Assembly (NCBI GenBank): GCA_017458005.1
Contig: JAFTGH010000017.1
Location: 62,001 to 126,000, forward strand
Origin: Prevotella sp.
Lineage (GTDB): Bacteria; Bacteroidota; Bacteroidia; Bacteroidales; Bacteroidaceae
Reading direction: 5' to 3'
DNA length: 64,000 nucleotides
Every line of letters begins with the position of its first letter. Position 1 is the stretch's first letter. This document shows positions 52,538-61,721 of the stretch, piece by piece. A model generated the notes under the pieces. The model saw nothing but the letters and a program-made list of their open reading frames with translations. It was not told the DNA's origin and ran no database searches. A program made the translations under genes and the position numbers.

Positions 52538-53467
52538 ACTTTTCTCTCGCTTAATCGAAACTTTCATCTCGTCAAATCCTTCACCATATACACCAATGAC
52601 ACTGGACTGGCTGACAAAGGCATTAGGGTCTATCATCTTGATGAGACGGAACATATTGACACTCTCATTCTTCTTAGCAAGAATACAAAGCACCTTACTC
52701 TTCTTTCCTGTATACCAGCCATGACCGTCGAGAATCGTTACGCCATGGTTCATCTCAGTACCAATGGCATTGGCTATCTCCTGCCATTTACTGGAGAAAA
52801 TAAAGAATTGTACAGATTGTCTTCTGGCATTCATGACATAGTCGAGCACATAGTTCTCCATTGCCATCACACAGAAGCCGAACATCACCTTATGGGCACG
52901 TTCCAGATAGGTTCCAAACTGCGGGAAGAACATACAGGAGCCAATGATGCAGAAGTCAGCGGCAATAAGTACAGAGCCCAACGATACGTTATGGTATTTA
53001 TTGACTGAGGCAGCGATGATATCAGTACCGCCAGTTGATCCATTATGTAGGAATACAGTAGCAAGGGCGATACCCGTCATCACACAGCCGATAATCATTG
53101 ACATGAAGTCCTGCCCCTCCCCCATCAACTTAAAAGGTAGTCCATTGGGTTGTTTGGGTATCAGTTCTTGAGCAAACACCAGCATAAAGTAAAGGGTAAA
53201 GATGGCGAAGATAGTCTTCATCAGGAATCTCACACCCAGTATTTTCAATGCTACCAACAAGAGGATTCCATTGATGATGATGTAGGTGTTCTCCAAATGG
53301 AACCCTGTGGCATAGTAGATGATAGCGGAAAGACCCGTCACACCACCAGCCACAATCTGATAGGGCATCAGAAATACCGTGAAAGCAACTGTATAAATGG
53401 CGAGACCAAGGGCTATGAAAAGATAGTCCTTCGTCTCGTTCCAAATCATTCGATGTCTCTCTGTCAT
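52520..53467 (-). CDS. YitT family membrane protein
   Basis: YitT proteins (DUF161/DUF2179) are membrane proteins of uncertain transport function. The 315-residue protein has about five or six hydrophobic segments from FIALGLAIYTVAFTVFLMPY onward, the typical GGVTGLSAIIYYATG and GSTGGTDIIA, and a C-terminal DUF2179 domain (SKVLCILAKKNESVNMFRLIKMIDPNAFVSQSSVIGVYGEGFD across about 250-300). Its ATG directly abuts the leuS stop. Confidence 0.92.
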   Translation of the reverse strand: MTERHRMIWNETKDYLFIALGLAIYTVAFTVFLMPYQIVAGGVTGLSAIIYYATGFHLENTYIIINGILLLVALKILGVRFLMKTIFAIFTLYFMLVFAQELIPKQPNGLPFKLMGEGQDFMSMIIGCVMTGIALATVFLHNGSTGGTDIIAASVNKYHNVSLGSVLIAADFCIIGSCMFFPQFGTYLERAHKVMFGFCVMAMENYVLDYVMNARRQSVQFFIFSSKWQEIANAIGTEMNHGVTILDGHGWYTGKKSKVLCILAKKNESVNMFRLIKMIDPNAFVSQSSVIGVYGEGFDEMKVSIKREKSQGERS

Positions 53468-56311
53468 TTACTTCTTAAAAACGATGTTCACCATACGCTT
53501 CGGGACGATGATAACCTTCATAATATCTCCCTCAATATATTTCTTCGAACGCTCATCAGCGAGAACGGTTTTCTCGATGGTCGCATTGTCAGCATCAGCG
53601 GCAAACTCCATATCGAAGCGGGTCTTACCATTGAAGGCAACACCCAGTTTCACTGAGTTCTCCACCAGATACTCCTCGTTCCATGCAGGCCATTTAGAGT
53701 CGCAGACGCTACCCTGCTCTCCCAAAGCCTCCCATAGTTCCTCTGCGATATGCGGAGCGAAAGGAGCGATAAGGATGACAAGGGTCTTCAGCATCTCACG
53801 GTTGTGAGATTTCTGTTGGGCAAGTTCATTCACGCAAATCATGAAGGCAGAGATACTGGTGTTGTAAGAGAATACCTCAATATCCTGTGATACCTTCTTA
53901 ATGAGTTTATGAACGCTCTTCAAAGCCTCCTTCGTAGGCTCTGCGTCATCCACGAGAAGTTTTCCTTCTTCATTATCGCGAGCATTGCCATAGAACAATG
54001 CCCAGAACTTCTTCAGGAAGCGATGGCAGCCATCGATACCATTGGTGTCCCAAGGCTTTGACTGCTCTACAGGACCTAAGAACATCTCGTAGAGGCGCAG
54101 CGTGTCGGCACCGTATTTCTCGACAATCATATCTGGATTGACCACATTGAACATCGACTTCGACATCTTTTCGATAGCCCATCCGCAGATATATTTACCA
54201 TCCTCTAGGATAAACTCAGCGTTCTCGTATTCTGGACGCCATGCCTTGAAGGCATCAAGATCAAGGATATCATTAGAGACGATATTCACGTCGACATGGA
54301 TAGGAGTGACCTGATACTTGTCTTTCAGTCCGCAACTGACGAACTTTCCCTTGTCTTGTCCCTCCTCTACTCGGTATACGAAATTAGAGCGTCCTTGTAT
54401 CATACCCTGATTGACAAGTTTCTTGAAAGGCTCATCCTCGCAAGAGTAGCCAGAGTCGTAGAGGAACTTATTCCAGAAACGGGAGTAGATCAAGTGACCT
54501 GTGGCGTGCTCAGTGCCACCTACATAGAGGTCGACATTACGCCAGTACTCATCGATATCACGGTTTACTAATGCCTTCTCGTTCTTCGGATCCATATAGC
54601 GGAGGTAATAGGCACTCGAACCAGCAAAGCCAGGCATGGTGTTCAACTCCAATGGGAAGACGGTCTTATTGTCAATCTCGTCCTTGGAGACAACCTTGTC
54701 GAACTTCGTATCCCACGCCCAGTTCTTGGCACGTCCCAAGGGAGGCTCACCAGTCTCAGTGGGCTTATACTCGTCAATCTCTGGCAACTCCAAAGGCAGG
54801 CATTCCTTCGGGATCATATAAGGCATGTCATCCTTGTAGTAGACAGGGAAAGGCTCACCCCAATAACGCTGGCGGGAGAAGATGGCATCACGCAGACGGT
54901 AGTTTACCTTCACACGTCCCAGACCTTGCTCTGTCACATACTTCTTCGTAGCGGCAATAGCCTCCTTGACAGTCAGACCGTTGAGGCTGAACTTACTGCT
55001 TGCAGAGTTGCACATGATACCCTCTTTGGCATCATAACTCTCTTCGCTGACATCAGCGCCCTCAATCAGTGGAATGATAGGCAAGTTGAAGTGCTTGGCG
55101 AAAGCATAGTCGCGGGAGTCATGGGCAGGAACAGCCATGATGGCCCCCGTGCCATAGCCTGCAAGCACATATTCTGAGATCCAGATAGGAATCTTCTCGT
55201 CAGTGAATGGGTTGATGGCATAACTTCCAGAGAAGACTCCCGTCACCTTATGGTCGGCGATACGGTCACGCTCCGTGCGTTTCTTCACATAGTCGATATA
55301 CTCATCCACTGCTTTCTGCTGTTCTGGAGTGGTCAGTTCTGCCACCAGTTCTGACTCAGGAGCCAGTACCATGAAGGTCACACCAAACATCGTATCGGCA
55401 CGAGTGGTGAAGATGGTAAAATGCTTGTTAGAGTCAGCGACCTTAAACTCTACCTCCGTACCCTCAGACCGTCCAATCCAGTTGCGTTGAGTCTCTTTCA
55501 GGGAGTCTGTCCAGTCGATTTCCTCCAGACCGTCCAATAGTCGCTGGGCATAGGCAGAGACACGCAGACACCACTGGCGCATTTTCTTTTGTACCACAGG
55601 ATAGCCGCCACGTACGCTGACACCATCTACGACCTCATCGTTGGCAAGTACGGTACCCAGTTTCGGACACCAGTTCACCATCGTATCTGCAAGATAGGCG
55701 ATACGATAGTTCATCAGCACTTCCTGCTTCTTTTTCTCAGAGAAACCTGCCCACTCAGAGGCGGTGAAGTGCAACTCCTCTGTACCTAAGGCGTTACAGT
55801 TCTCTGTACCCATCAACTCAAAATGCTCTATCAGTTTGATGGTTGGCTGTGCTTTATTGGACGAGAGACTGAAATAACTCTTGAACATGCGCTGGAAAGC
55901 CCATTGTGTCCACTTATAATATATAGGATCGCAGGTGCGTACCTCACGCTCCCAGTCGAACGAGAAACCAATCTTATCCAACTGACTGCGGTAGCGGTTG
56001 ATATTCTCAAAGGTGGTCTTCTCAGGATGCTGACCTGTCTGGATGGCATACTGCTCCGCGGGCAGTCCATAGGCATCATAGCCCATGGGGTTCAGTACGT
56101 TATAACCCTGCTGACGCTTATAGCGTGCATAGATGTCTGAGGCGATATATCCAAGGGGATGACCCACATGTAATCCCGCACCACTGGGGTAGGGGAACAT
56201 ATTTAATACATAGAATTTCTTCTTGGTTGGGTCTTCCGTCACACGATAGGTCTTCATTTCCACCCATCGCTTCTGCCATTTCTGTTCAATGTCTCTAAAG
56301 TTGTATTCCAT
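53468..56311 (-). CDS. leuS: Leucyl-tRNA synthetase
   Basis: LeuS charges tRNA-Leu. The 947-residue class I synthetase has the HIGH-type motif in [12 protein letters not shown] and the KMSKS loop in KMSKSMFNV. The editing (CP1) domain is present, with [18 protein letters not shown] and [12 protein letters not shown]. The C-terminal anticodon-binding part ends in [15 protein letters not shown]. It is the first gene of a minus-strand operon; a TATCTTTG lies 64 nt upstream. Confidence 0.98.
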   Translation of the reverse strand: MEYNFRDIEQKWQKRWVEMKTYRVTEDPTKKKFYVLNMFPYPSGAGLHVGHPLGYIASDIYARYKRQQGYNVLNPMGYDAYGLPAEQYAIQTGQHPEKTTFENINRYRSQLDKIGFSFDWEREVRTCDPIYYKWTQWAFQRMFKSYFSLSSNKAQPTIKLIEHFELMGTENCNALGTEELHFTASEWAGFSEKKKQEVLMNYRIAYLADTMVNWCPKLGTVLANDEVVDGVSVRGGYPVVQKKMRQWCLRVSAYAQRLLDGLEEIDWTDSLKETQRNWIGRSEGTEVEFKVADSNKHFTIFTTRADTMFGVTFMVLAPESELVAELTTPEQQKAVDEYIDYVKKRTERDRIADHKVTGVFSGSYAINPFTDEKIPIWISEYVLAGYGTGAIMAVPAHDSRDYAFAKHFNLPIIPLIEGADVSEESYDAKEGIMCNSASSKFSLNGLTVKEAIAATKKYVTEQGLGRVKVNYRLRDAIFSRQRYWGEPFPVYYKDDMPYMIPKECLPLELPEIDEYKPTETGEPPLGRAKNWAWDTKFDKVVSKDEIDNKTVFPLELNTMPGFAGSSAYYLRYMDPKNEKALVNRDIDEYWRNVDLYVGGTEHATGHLIYSRFWNKFLYDSGYSCEDEPFKKLVNQGMIQGRSNFVYRVEEGQDKGKFVSCGLKDKYQVTPIHVDVNIVSNDILDLDAFKAWRPEYENAEFILEDGKYICGWAIEKMSKSMFNVVNPDMIVEKYGADTLRLYEMFLGPVEQSKPWDTNGIDGCHRFLKKFWALFYGNARDNEEGKLLVDDAEPTKEALKSVHKLIKKVSQDIEVFSYNTSISAFMICVNELAQQKSHNREMLKTLVILIAPFAPHIAEELWEALGEQGSVCDSKWPAWNEEYLVENSVKLGVAFNGKTRFDMEFAADADNATIEKTVLADERSKKYIEGDIMKVIIVPKRMVNIVFKK

Positions 56312-56375
56312 TGTATTCTTGTTTTTTATTTATGATTTCCATGTACCGGCACATCAAAGATGTGGGGCTAAAGTG

Positions 56376-56383
56376 CAAAGATA
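56376..56383 (-). promoter_or_regulatory. Candidate -7 box TATCTTTG of leuS
   Basis: A perfect TAnnTTTG on the minus strand, 64 nt before the leuS ATG. Confidence 0.55.
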
Positions 56384-56474
56384 AACAAAAGAAATGAATT
56401 AAGCAAAAATATGCCTGATAATTTTTATAAAGTAAAAAAATGTCATTATCTTTTGTGTAATTCAGAAAAATCAT

Positions 56475-56482
56475 TATCTTTG
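56475..56482 (+). promoter_or_regulatory. Candidate -7 box TATCTTTG of the fimbrial operon
   Basis: A perfect TAnnTTTG, 71 nt before the first fimbrillin ATG. A partial copy (TCATTATCTTT) lies 28 nt upstream. No flanking inverted repeats suggesting promoter inversion were seen. Confidence 0.55.
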
Positions 56483-56553
56483 CAAATACTTATTACAAAA
56501 AAACCAAGAAAAAACTACTAAATCTATTATTAATAACTAAAATTTTTTAAAGT

Positions 56554-58385
56554 ATGAAAAAACTGTTTTTATTAGTAGCCGCTTTCGCAGCAGGATTTGC
56601 TGTGACTTCGTGCTCCAGTGACAAGGACGTAGCAGTTGATCCTACTCCTATTGAGAATGGGGGGGTAATAATTATCTTGCTATTAGTATTAACTTGCCAG
56701 CAACAACTGGCACTATGCGTTCTGGAACTGATGACAATGCCAACAACGTGACCTACAACGACGGACTTGCTACGGAGTATACTGTGAAGGATGCTACCCT
56801 CATTATCTTTAATAATGCCACCAACGAGGATGATGCCACCTTCGTGGGTGCCTATTCTATCAACACCTCACCTTGGGCTTCTGGTACTTCCCATAATGTA
56901 ACGGAGTATTCGACGAAGGTCATTCGACTGGTGGCGAATGAGGTCGTTGCAGGCTATAGAGTCATGGTGGTATTGAACAAAAACGATATCTTGGAAGTGA
57001 CTGCCAGTGACGATGGACTGAAAGTAAATGGTACGGCTTTGGAGGCAGGAACGACTACCTATGGTACATTCCGTAAGAAACTAACCACGGCTATCACCTC
57101 CCTCGATGCCTCGCCAATGACCACTACAGGTTTCTTCATGTCAAACGCACCATTGTCGAGTAGCCAAGGTTCTACTACGACCTTGGTTTCTGGTACAACC
57201 CAGACGCTTGTTCCTATTACTGCTGGTGCTATTTATAAGACAGAAGCCGCTGCTGAGGCTGGTACCACTTACGACCAAGTTTATGTGGAGCGTGGCGTTG
57301 CTAAGGTGACAATGCAATCTAATAGTGGAACGATGACAAGTGCAAAGGTGGAATCCACACCATTGACTTGGGAAGTGACTGGTTGGATGCTCGACAATAC
57401 CGCACCCACTACCTATCTAATTCGTTCTACAGATAATGATGCAGCGTTCCGCAACTTGCATAGCAATATCTCTGGTGGTGTGTATCGTTATGCAGGTAAT
57501 ACACAGATTAATGATGGCGAGAATCATCCCAGTGGCAAATACCGCACCTACTTCGCCCAGAGTGTTGGTTACGACACTTGGGCAGCCAGTGGCACCTATG
57601 CGTTGAACACCTACTCGTCAGGCGACTTCTCCACGGATTTCGGTACAAACAATCCTAAGTATTGTTTTGAGAACACCTTCGATGTTGACCACCAGAACGT
57701 GAAGAACACTACGCTGGTACAGATAGCCATTACGGCAAAGAATGGCGGTAGTGCTGTAGATCTCTATACCCTTGGGGGACACAAATCAGTAGTATATACC
57801 GAAGACTTGCTAAAAGCAAAAATACAGGAAATGGCATATGCAGTCATGAAAGGTGACGGTGTAACAGGAACCTACGGTACATCCGATATCACAGTCACCA
57901 TGCCTGCAACATCCGTGGCAGGAAAGGTCGAGGTAAGCAGCACCAACTTGAAGGTAGTACCCGATGTCACTAAGATTACCAGTGGCTTTAACGAGACCTC
58001 ATTCTATACCAACCTGAATGCAGCCTTAGGTGAGTTGACCTGCTACAAAAATGGTCTGACTTACTATAGTGTCCGCATTAAGCACTTTGGTGACGATTTG
58101 ACCCCATGGAACACTACGGAGTTTGGTTCTGGCACGGCACCCAGTTCGTCTAACATCTATCCAGATAATTCTTCCAACCGCAATGGCGACTACTTGGGTC
58201 GTTACGGTGTGCTTCGCAACAACTGGTATGACATTAATGTAAATAGCGTACGTTCTCTGGGTGATGCCGAGCCACACGAAGGTACTTGGCCTGATACACC
58301 CGACGATGAATTGGACAACTATCTGTCGTTCCGTATCAACGTTCTGTCTTGGGCTAAGCATAAGACACAGGACGCTGATCTCTAA
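56554..58385 (+). CDS. Mfa1-like fimbrillin lipoprotein, out of frame at a G7 tract
   Basis: Fimbrillins are lipoprotein precursors of surface fimbriae. The first frame (56554-56751) gives a lipoprotein signal, MKKLFLLVAAFAAGFAVTSC, then SDKDVAVDPTPIENGG and soon a stop. The rest of the protein is in another frame, from NNYLAISINLPATTGTMRSG to DADL at 58385. The switch is at seven G (56659-56665); eight or five would give one protein of about 610 residues. The C-terminal part has LGRYGVLRNNWYDINVNSV, typical of Mfa1-type subunits. It may be a phase-variable gene now off, or a sequencing error. Confidence 0.8.
56659..56665 (+). repeat. G7 homopolymer tract in a fimbrillin gene
   Basis: Seven G lie 35 codons into the fimbrillin frame, directly after the lipoprotein signal. 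Gain of one G restores the frame to the 3' part of the gene. Confidence 0.85.
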
Positions 58386-58410
58386 TCCTCTCATATATAA
58401 TATTATATAA

Positions 58411-60216
58411 ATGTTTAGAGGATATCTTCGGGCATTAAGCCTTGCTTTGCTGGCAGTATGGATGCTGGCAGGGTGTTCTCATGGGGTAGATGGTGAGAGC
58501 CAGGAGCCTGCCGTGGACATCCTGTCACGCTTCAACGCTGACGGCAAGGCATGGCTGTGCCTGCAGATTCCTTTAGGCAATACTGGAGCAACGAATCGTG
58601 CCATGTCCCTCGACGGCTTCAAGGACGGGGATGGCGATGAGTATGCGGTAAACGATGTCTATGTCCTGATCTTCTCTGGGGCTAATGAGACGGCTGCCAC
58701 ACTCGCAGGAGTATACAAAGTGACACCAACCTTTGAAACCTCTGCCTACGAGCAGATTACGTATAAGGCAATGGTGCTCATCGATGACCAGAACATCAAC
58801 ACGGGCGATAACCTCTATACGTTCGTGCTGCTGAATAACAACAGCAGTGCGATCTCTGGTTATACCTCATCGACTGTGACTTTCGCCAACGGTGGCTCTC
58901 CCAAGACACTTAATAACGAATCGACACTTGATGACCTACAGGCAATCACTATCGCTAACCATAAGGACGAAAGTGGTTATTTCCTGATGACCAACGCCCG
59001 CCTTGCTGATGCCGCTACTACCAGTGCTAACTTATCGACACTGGTGGAGATGCCTGCCACCTATTTCTTCTCTACACAAGCAGAGGCGGAGGCTAACCCT
59101 GCCGCCCATGTCAATGTGGAGCGGTTGGCAGCCAAGACGACGGTGACGAGCGGACTTGTTAATATGTATGTCTTAGGTAATGAATACGCTACTTTTGAGA
59201 ATAGTGACTTGACATTTGCCCTTGACAATTACAACACCAAGAGTTATGTCTGTTGCCATCTGTCAGGAGTAACTTACCCTCGCTTTGTGGAGAGCGAGGT
59301 CATCGAACCGTATTATCCGTACAGATACCGCACCTACTGGAGCGAGGATTTCAATTATAGTGGCAAGGATGGGCTTTCCTTTAAGACTGATCCTTCTGCA
59401 ATCAGTTGGAATGCCTTGGATCAAGTTACCTATTGTGCTGAGAACACCTTTGACGTAGCCCATCAGCAAGACGACTGCACGACCTCAGTGCTGGTACGTC
59501 TGCAGTTGAATAACGGTACTGATTTCTATACGACGAGTGTGACAGGACAGGATGTTATCTTCCAATCTCCCTCCTCTACTATCACAGAGGAAGGCACTAG
59601 TGGTGATGAGGCTTTTGCCCGTCGCTCTGTTCTCGTGCCCTACGATGGTACGAGCACAGCCACCATCGACGACTACCTGCGTACTTGGCTCATGCAGAAC
59701 CATAGCGGTTTCCGCTCTTGGGTGAATACCTATGCCGCTGGGGAGCCTCGCCATGTACAGATCAGTGTGACAGGTAATGCCACGACAGGAGTTGCCATTG
59801 TCAGTAGTGTGACACAGACGGCAAGAGGAGAGGGAACTACAGGTGCCACCGCATTTGCTGCTCTTCACCTAGAAGACTATCTCGCCAGTCATATCTCGCT
59901 GAAGTACTATGCCAACGGCTATTGTTACTACCGAGTGCATATCCGCCATTTCACGGATGAGGAAACACCATGGAGTTCGGTGTCGTCAATGACAGCCAAT
60001 ACCACAGCGCAGGTCTATGGCAGCGATGCTGAACATTATTTGGGACGCTATGGCATGTTGCGTAATCATTGGTATACTGTCAATATCAAGAGTGTCACCC
60101 ATGTCGGCTCGCCCATCATCCCGGCACTCACCACGAATGCCGATGATGCCATAGAGCAATTACTGAATGCCACCCTGACTATCAGTGGTTGGGAAAGTCA
60201 TAGTCAAGACTTGTAA
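58411..60216 (+). CDS. Mfa1-like fimbrillin lipoprotein, second copy
   Basis: This 601-residue protein has a lipobox (MLAGCSHG). It shares many phrases with the first fimbrillin: YRYRTYWSEDFNYSGK, YCAENTFDVAHQ, YYRVHIRHFTDEETPW and YLGRYGMLRNHWYTVNIKSV. The two are paralogous subunits or alternative major pilins. It follows the first gene by 25 nt and precedes the third by 5 nt, so all are one operon. The shared C-terminal block is where donor-strand exchange is thought to occur in this pilus type. Confidence 0.88.
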   Translation: MFRGYLRALSLALLAVWMLAGCSHGVDGESQEPAVDILSRFNADGKAWLCLQIPLGNTGATNRAMSLDGFKDGDGDEYAVNDVYVLIFSGANETAATLAGVYKVTPTFETSAYEQITYKAMVLIDDQNINTGDNLYTFVLLNNNSSAISGYTSSTVTFANGGSPKTLNNESTLDDLQAITIANHKDESGYFLMTNARLADAATTSANLSTLVEMPATYFFSTQAEAEANPAAHVNVERLAAKTTVTSGLVNMYVLGNEYATFENSDLTFALDNYNTKSYVCCHLSGVTYPRFVESEVIEPYYPYRYRTYWSEDFNYSGKDGLSFKTDPSAISWNALDQVTYCAENTFDVAHQQDDCTTSVLVRLQLNNGTDFYTTSVTGQDVIFQSPSSTITEEGTSGDEAFARRSVLVPYDGTSTATIDDYLRTWLMQNHSGFRSWVNTYAAGEPRHVQISVTGNATTGVAIVSSVTQTARGEGTTGATAFAALHLEDYLASHISLKYYANGYCYYRVHIRHFTDEETPWSSVSSMTANTTAQVYGSDAEHYLGRYGMLRNHWYTVNIKSVTHVGSPIIPALTTNADDAIEQLLNATLTISGWESHSQDL

Positions 60217-60221
60217 AAGTA

Positions 60222-61670
60222 ATGATGAGATCAGTTAAAGTGAACATACATATCCTCTGTCTGTTGTTAGCAGTCGTTTTACTGCTGACAAGTTGCAGCG
60301 ATGGCAGCCAGTTCGACGAGAGTCCTGTGCTGCCGCCTTTGCCTGCAAGCCAGCAGAGCAATGCCGACTCACTTTATCTTCATCTGCAGATAGTCAATAG
60401 CACCCAACCTGTTATGCGTGCTGCTGTGGCTGCTACCAAGGAAGAGAATGCGGTATATGATGGTATCCTTGCCATCTTCGAAGGTACCAGTGAGTCAACG
60501 GCAACTTTGAGGAGTGCTGTTGTCATCGACCAACTAATCAATAACCCAGGTAGTACGGACCATCCCGAGACAGTCAGCGTCATCCAACGGTTACCCATCC
60601 AGAACTACCCCTATACCAATACACTCTATGCCCTTGTATTGCTCAATACCACAGCGTCTGGATTTACAATAAGCAATGGAATGCTATTCTTCGATGGTGT
60701 CTCACAGAGTGGGAAGACACGGAGTCAGATCCAGGCACTTAACATCAAAGGCATTGGCAGCACAGATATGCATAAGGGACTCTTTATGTCGAATGCGCCC
60801 ACCAGTACAGATGGGACGACATTGGTCGCTATCTCTGCTCTCTACGATACTGATGCGGCAGCCCGTAGTGGTACGGCACATACCATAACCGTGGAGCGGG
60901 CAGCAGCCAAAGTCAGTGTAGCCAGTGGCTACTCCGCAGGTAGCAATATCACGGCTATCACCCTTAACGGCAGTGCGTCTTATGCTCACTACCATACCAT
61001 GACGTGGGCAGTTAATAAATACAACACCACCAGTTATGCCCTTCGTAATCCTAACGGTACCAGCAACTGGGCGCAGGATATCAATTACTCAGGGGCTCCA
61101 GAACATACCTTTACAGCCAACGATTTCACAGTCTATCCGCAGCAGTCGCACAGCAATGATGTGGTATACATAGCGGAGAACACCACTAACGACGGCTCTT
61201 CCTCGGACGTAAATGTCACGGAGGTCATCGTGGAGGTGCAGGTGAAGGATGCCTCTAACATGCTGATCCATGAGGGATTCAAGTTTACGGCATACGACAA
61301 TAATGTGTTCTATACCAGTGCCGAGCAGTATATCGCCTTCCTAAAGAGCGGTCTGACTGATGGGCAGAAAGCACTTTATGGTCTCTCTACCCGTACTGCC
61401 GATGAGGTATATAAGTACCCGACTATCGTGGTGAATGCTGATGGCAGTGTCACGGTGACGCTCTCCAACGAGAGTTTCACCGCAGAGGAGAAGACTGGTC
61501 TTGCCAACCTCGCCGCCTTCCTCAGCAATAACACCAAGGGTTATCGGGACGGCAAGATGTACTATACCTATAAGATACAGCATGATACAGGCAAATACGC
61601 TGTTGTCCGCAATAATGTCTATAGCCTGACACTCTCCAATATCACTGCCATTGGCAGTCCAACTCCGTAA
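60222..61670 (+). CDS. Fimbrillin-like lipoprotein, third copy
   Basis: This 482-residue protein has a lipoprotein signal (LLTSCSDG) and the fimbrillin pattern of an early NAVYDGILAIFEGTSES strand, a central LFMSNAP and VERAAAKVSV, and VVYIAENTTN. The C-terminal end (DTGKYAVVRNNVYSLTLSNITAIG) keeps the VVRNNVY core of the family. It is more distant than the first two and could be an anchor, a minor subunit or a tip adaptor. ATGs at 60222 and 60225 are both possible. Confidence 0.82.
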   Translation: MMRSVKVNIHILCLLLAVVLLLTSCSDGSQFDESPVLPPLPASQQSNADSLYLHLQIVNSTQPVMRAAVAATKEENAVYDGILAIFEGTSESTATLRSAVVIDQLINNPGSTDHPETVSVIQRLPIQNYPYTNTLYALVLLNTTASGFTISNGMLFFDGVSQSGKTRSQIQALNIKGIGSTDMHKGLFMSNAPTSTDGTTLVAISALYDTDAAARSGTAHTITVERAAAKVSVASGYSAGSNITAITLNGSASYAHYHTMTWAVNKYNTTSYALRNPNGTSNWAQDINYSGAPEHTFTANDFTVYPQQSHSNDVVYIAENTTNDGSSSDVNVTEVIVEVQVKDASNMLIHEGFKFTAYDNNVFYTSAEQYIAFLKSGLTDGQKALYGLSTRTADEVYKYPTIVVNADGSVTVTLSNESFTAEEKTGLANLAAFLSNNTKGYRDGKMYYTYKIQHDTGKYAVVRNNVYSLTLSNITAIGSPTP

Positions 61671-61721
61671 GGCATACGCCAATAACGACAATATATATCA
61701 TTAAAAGATACGATCAAAAAG

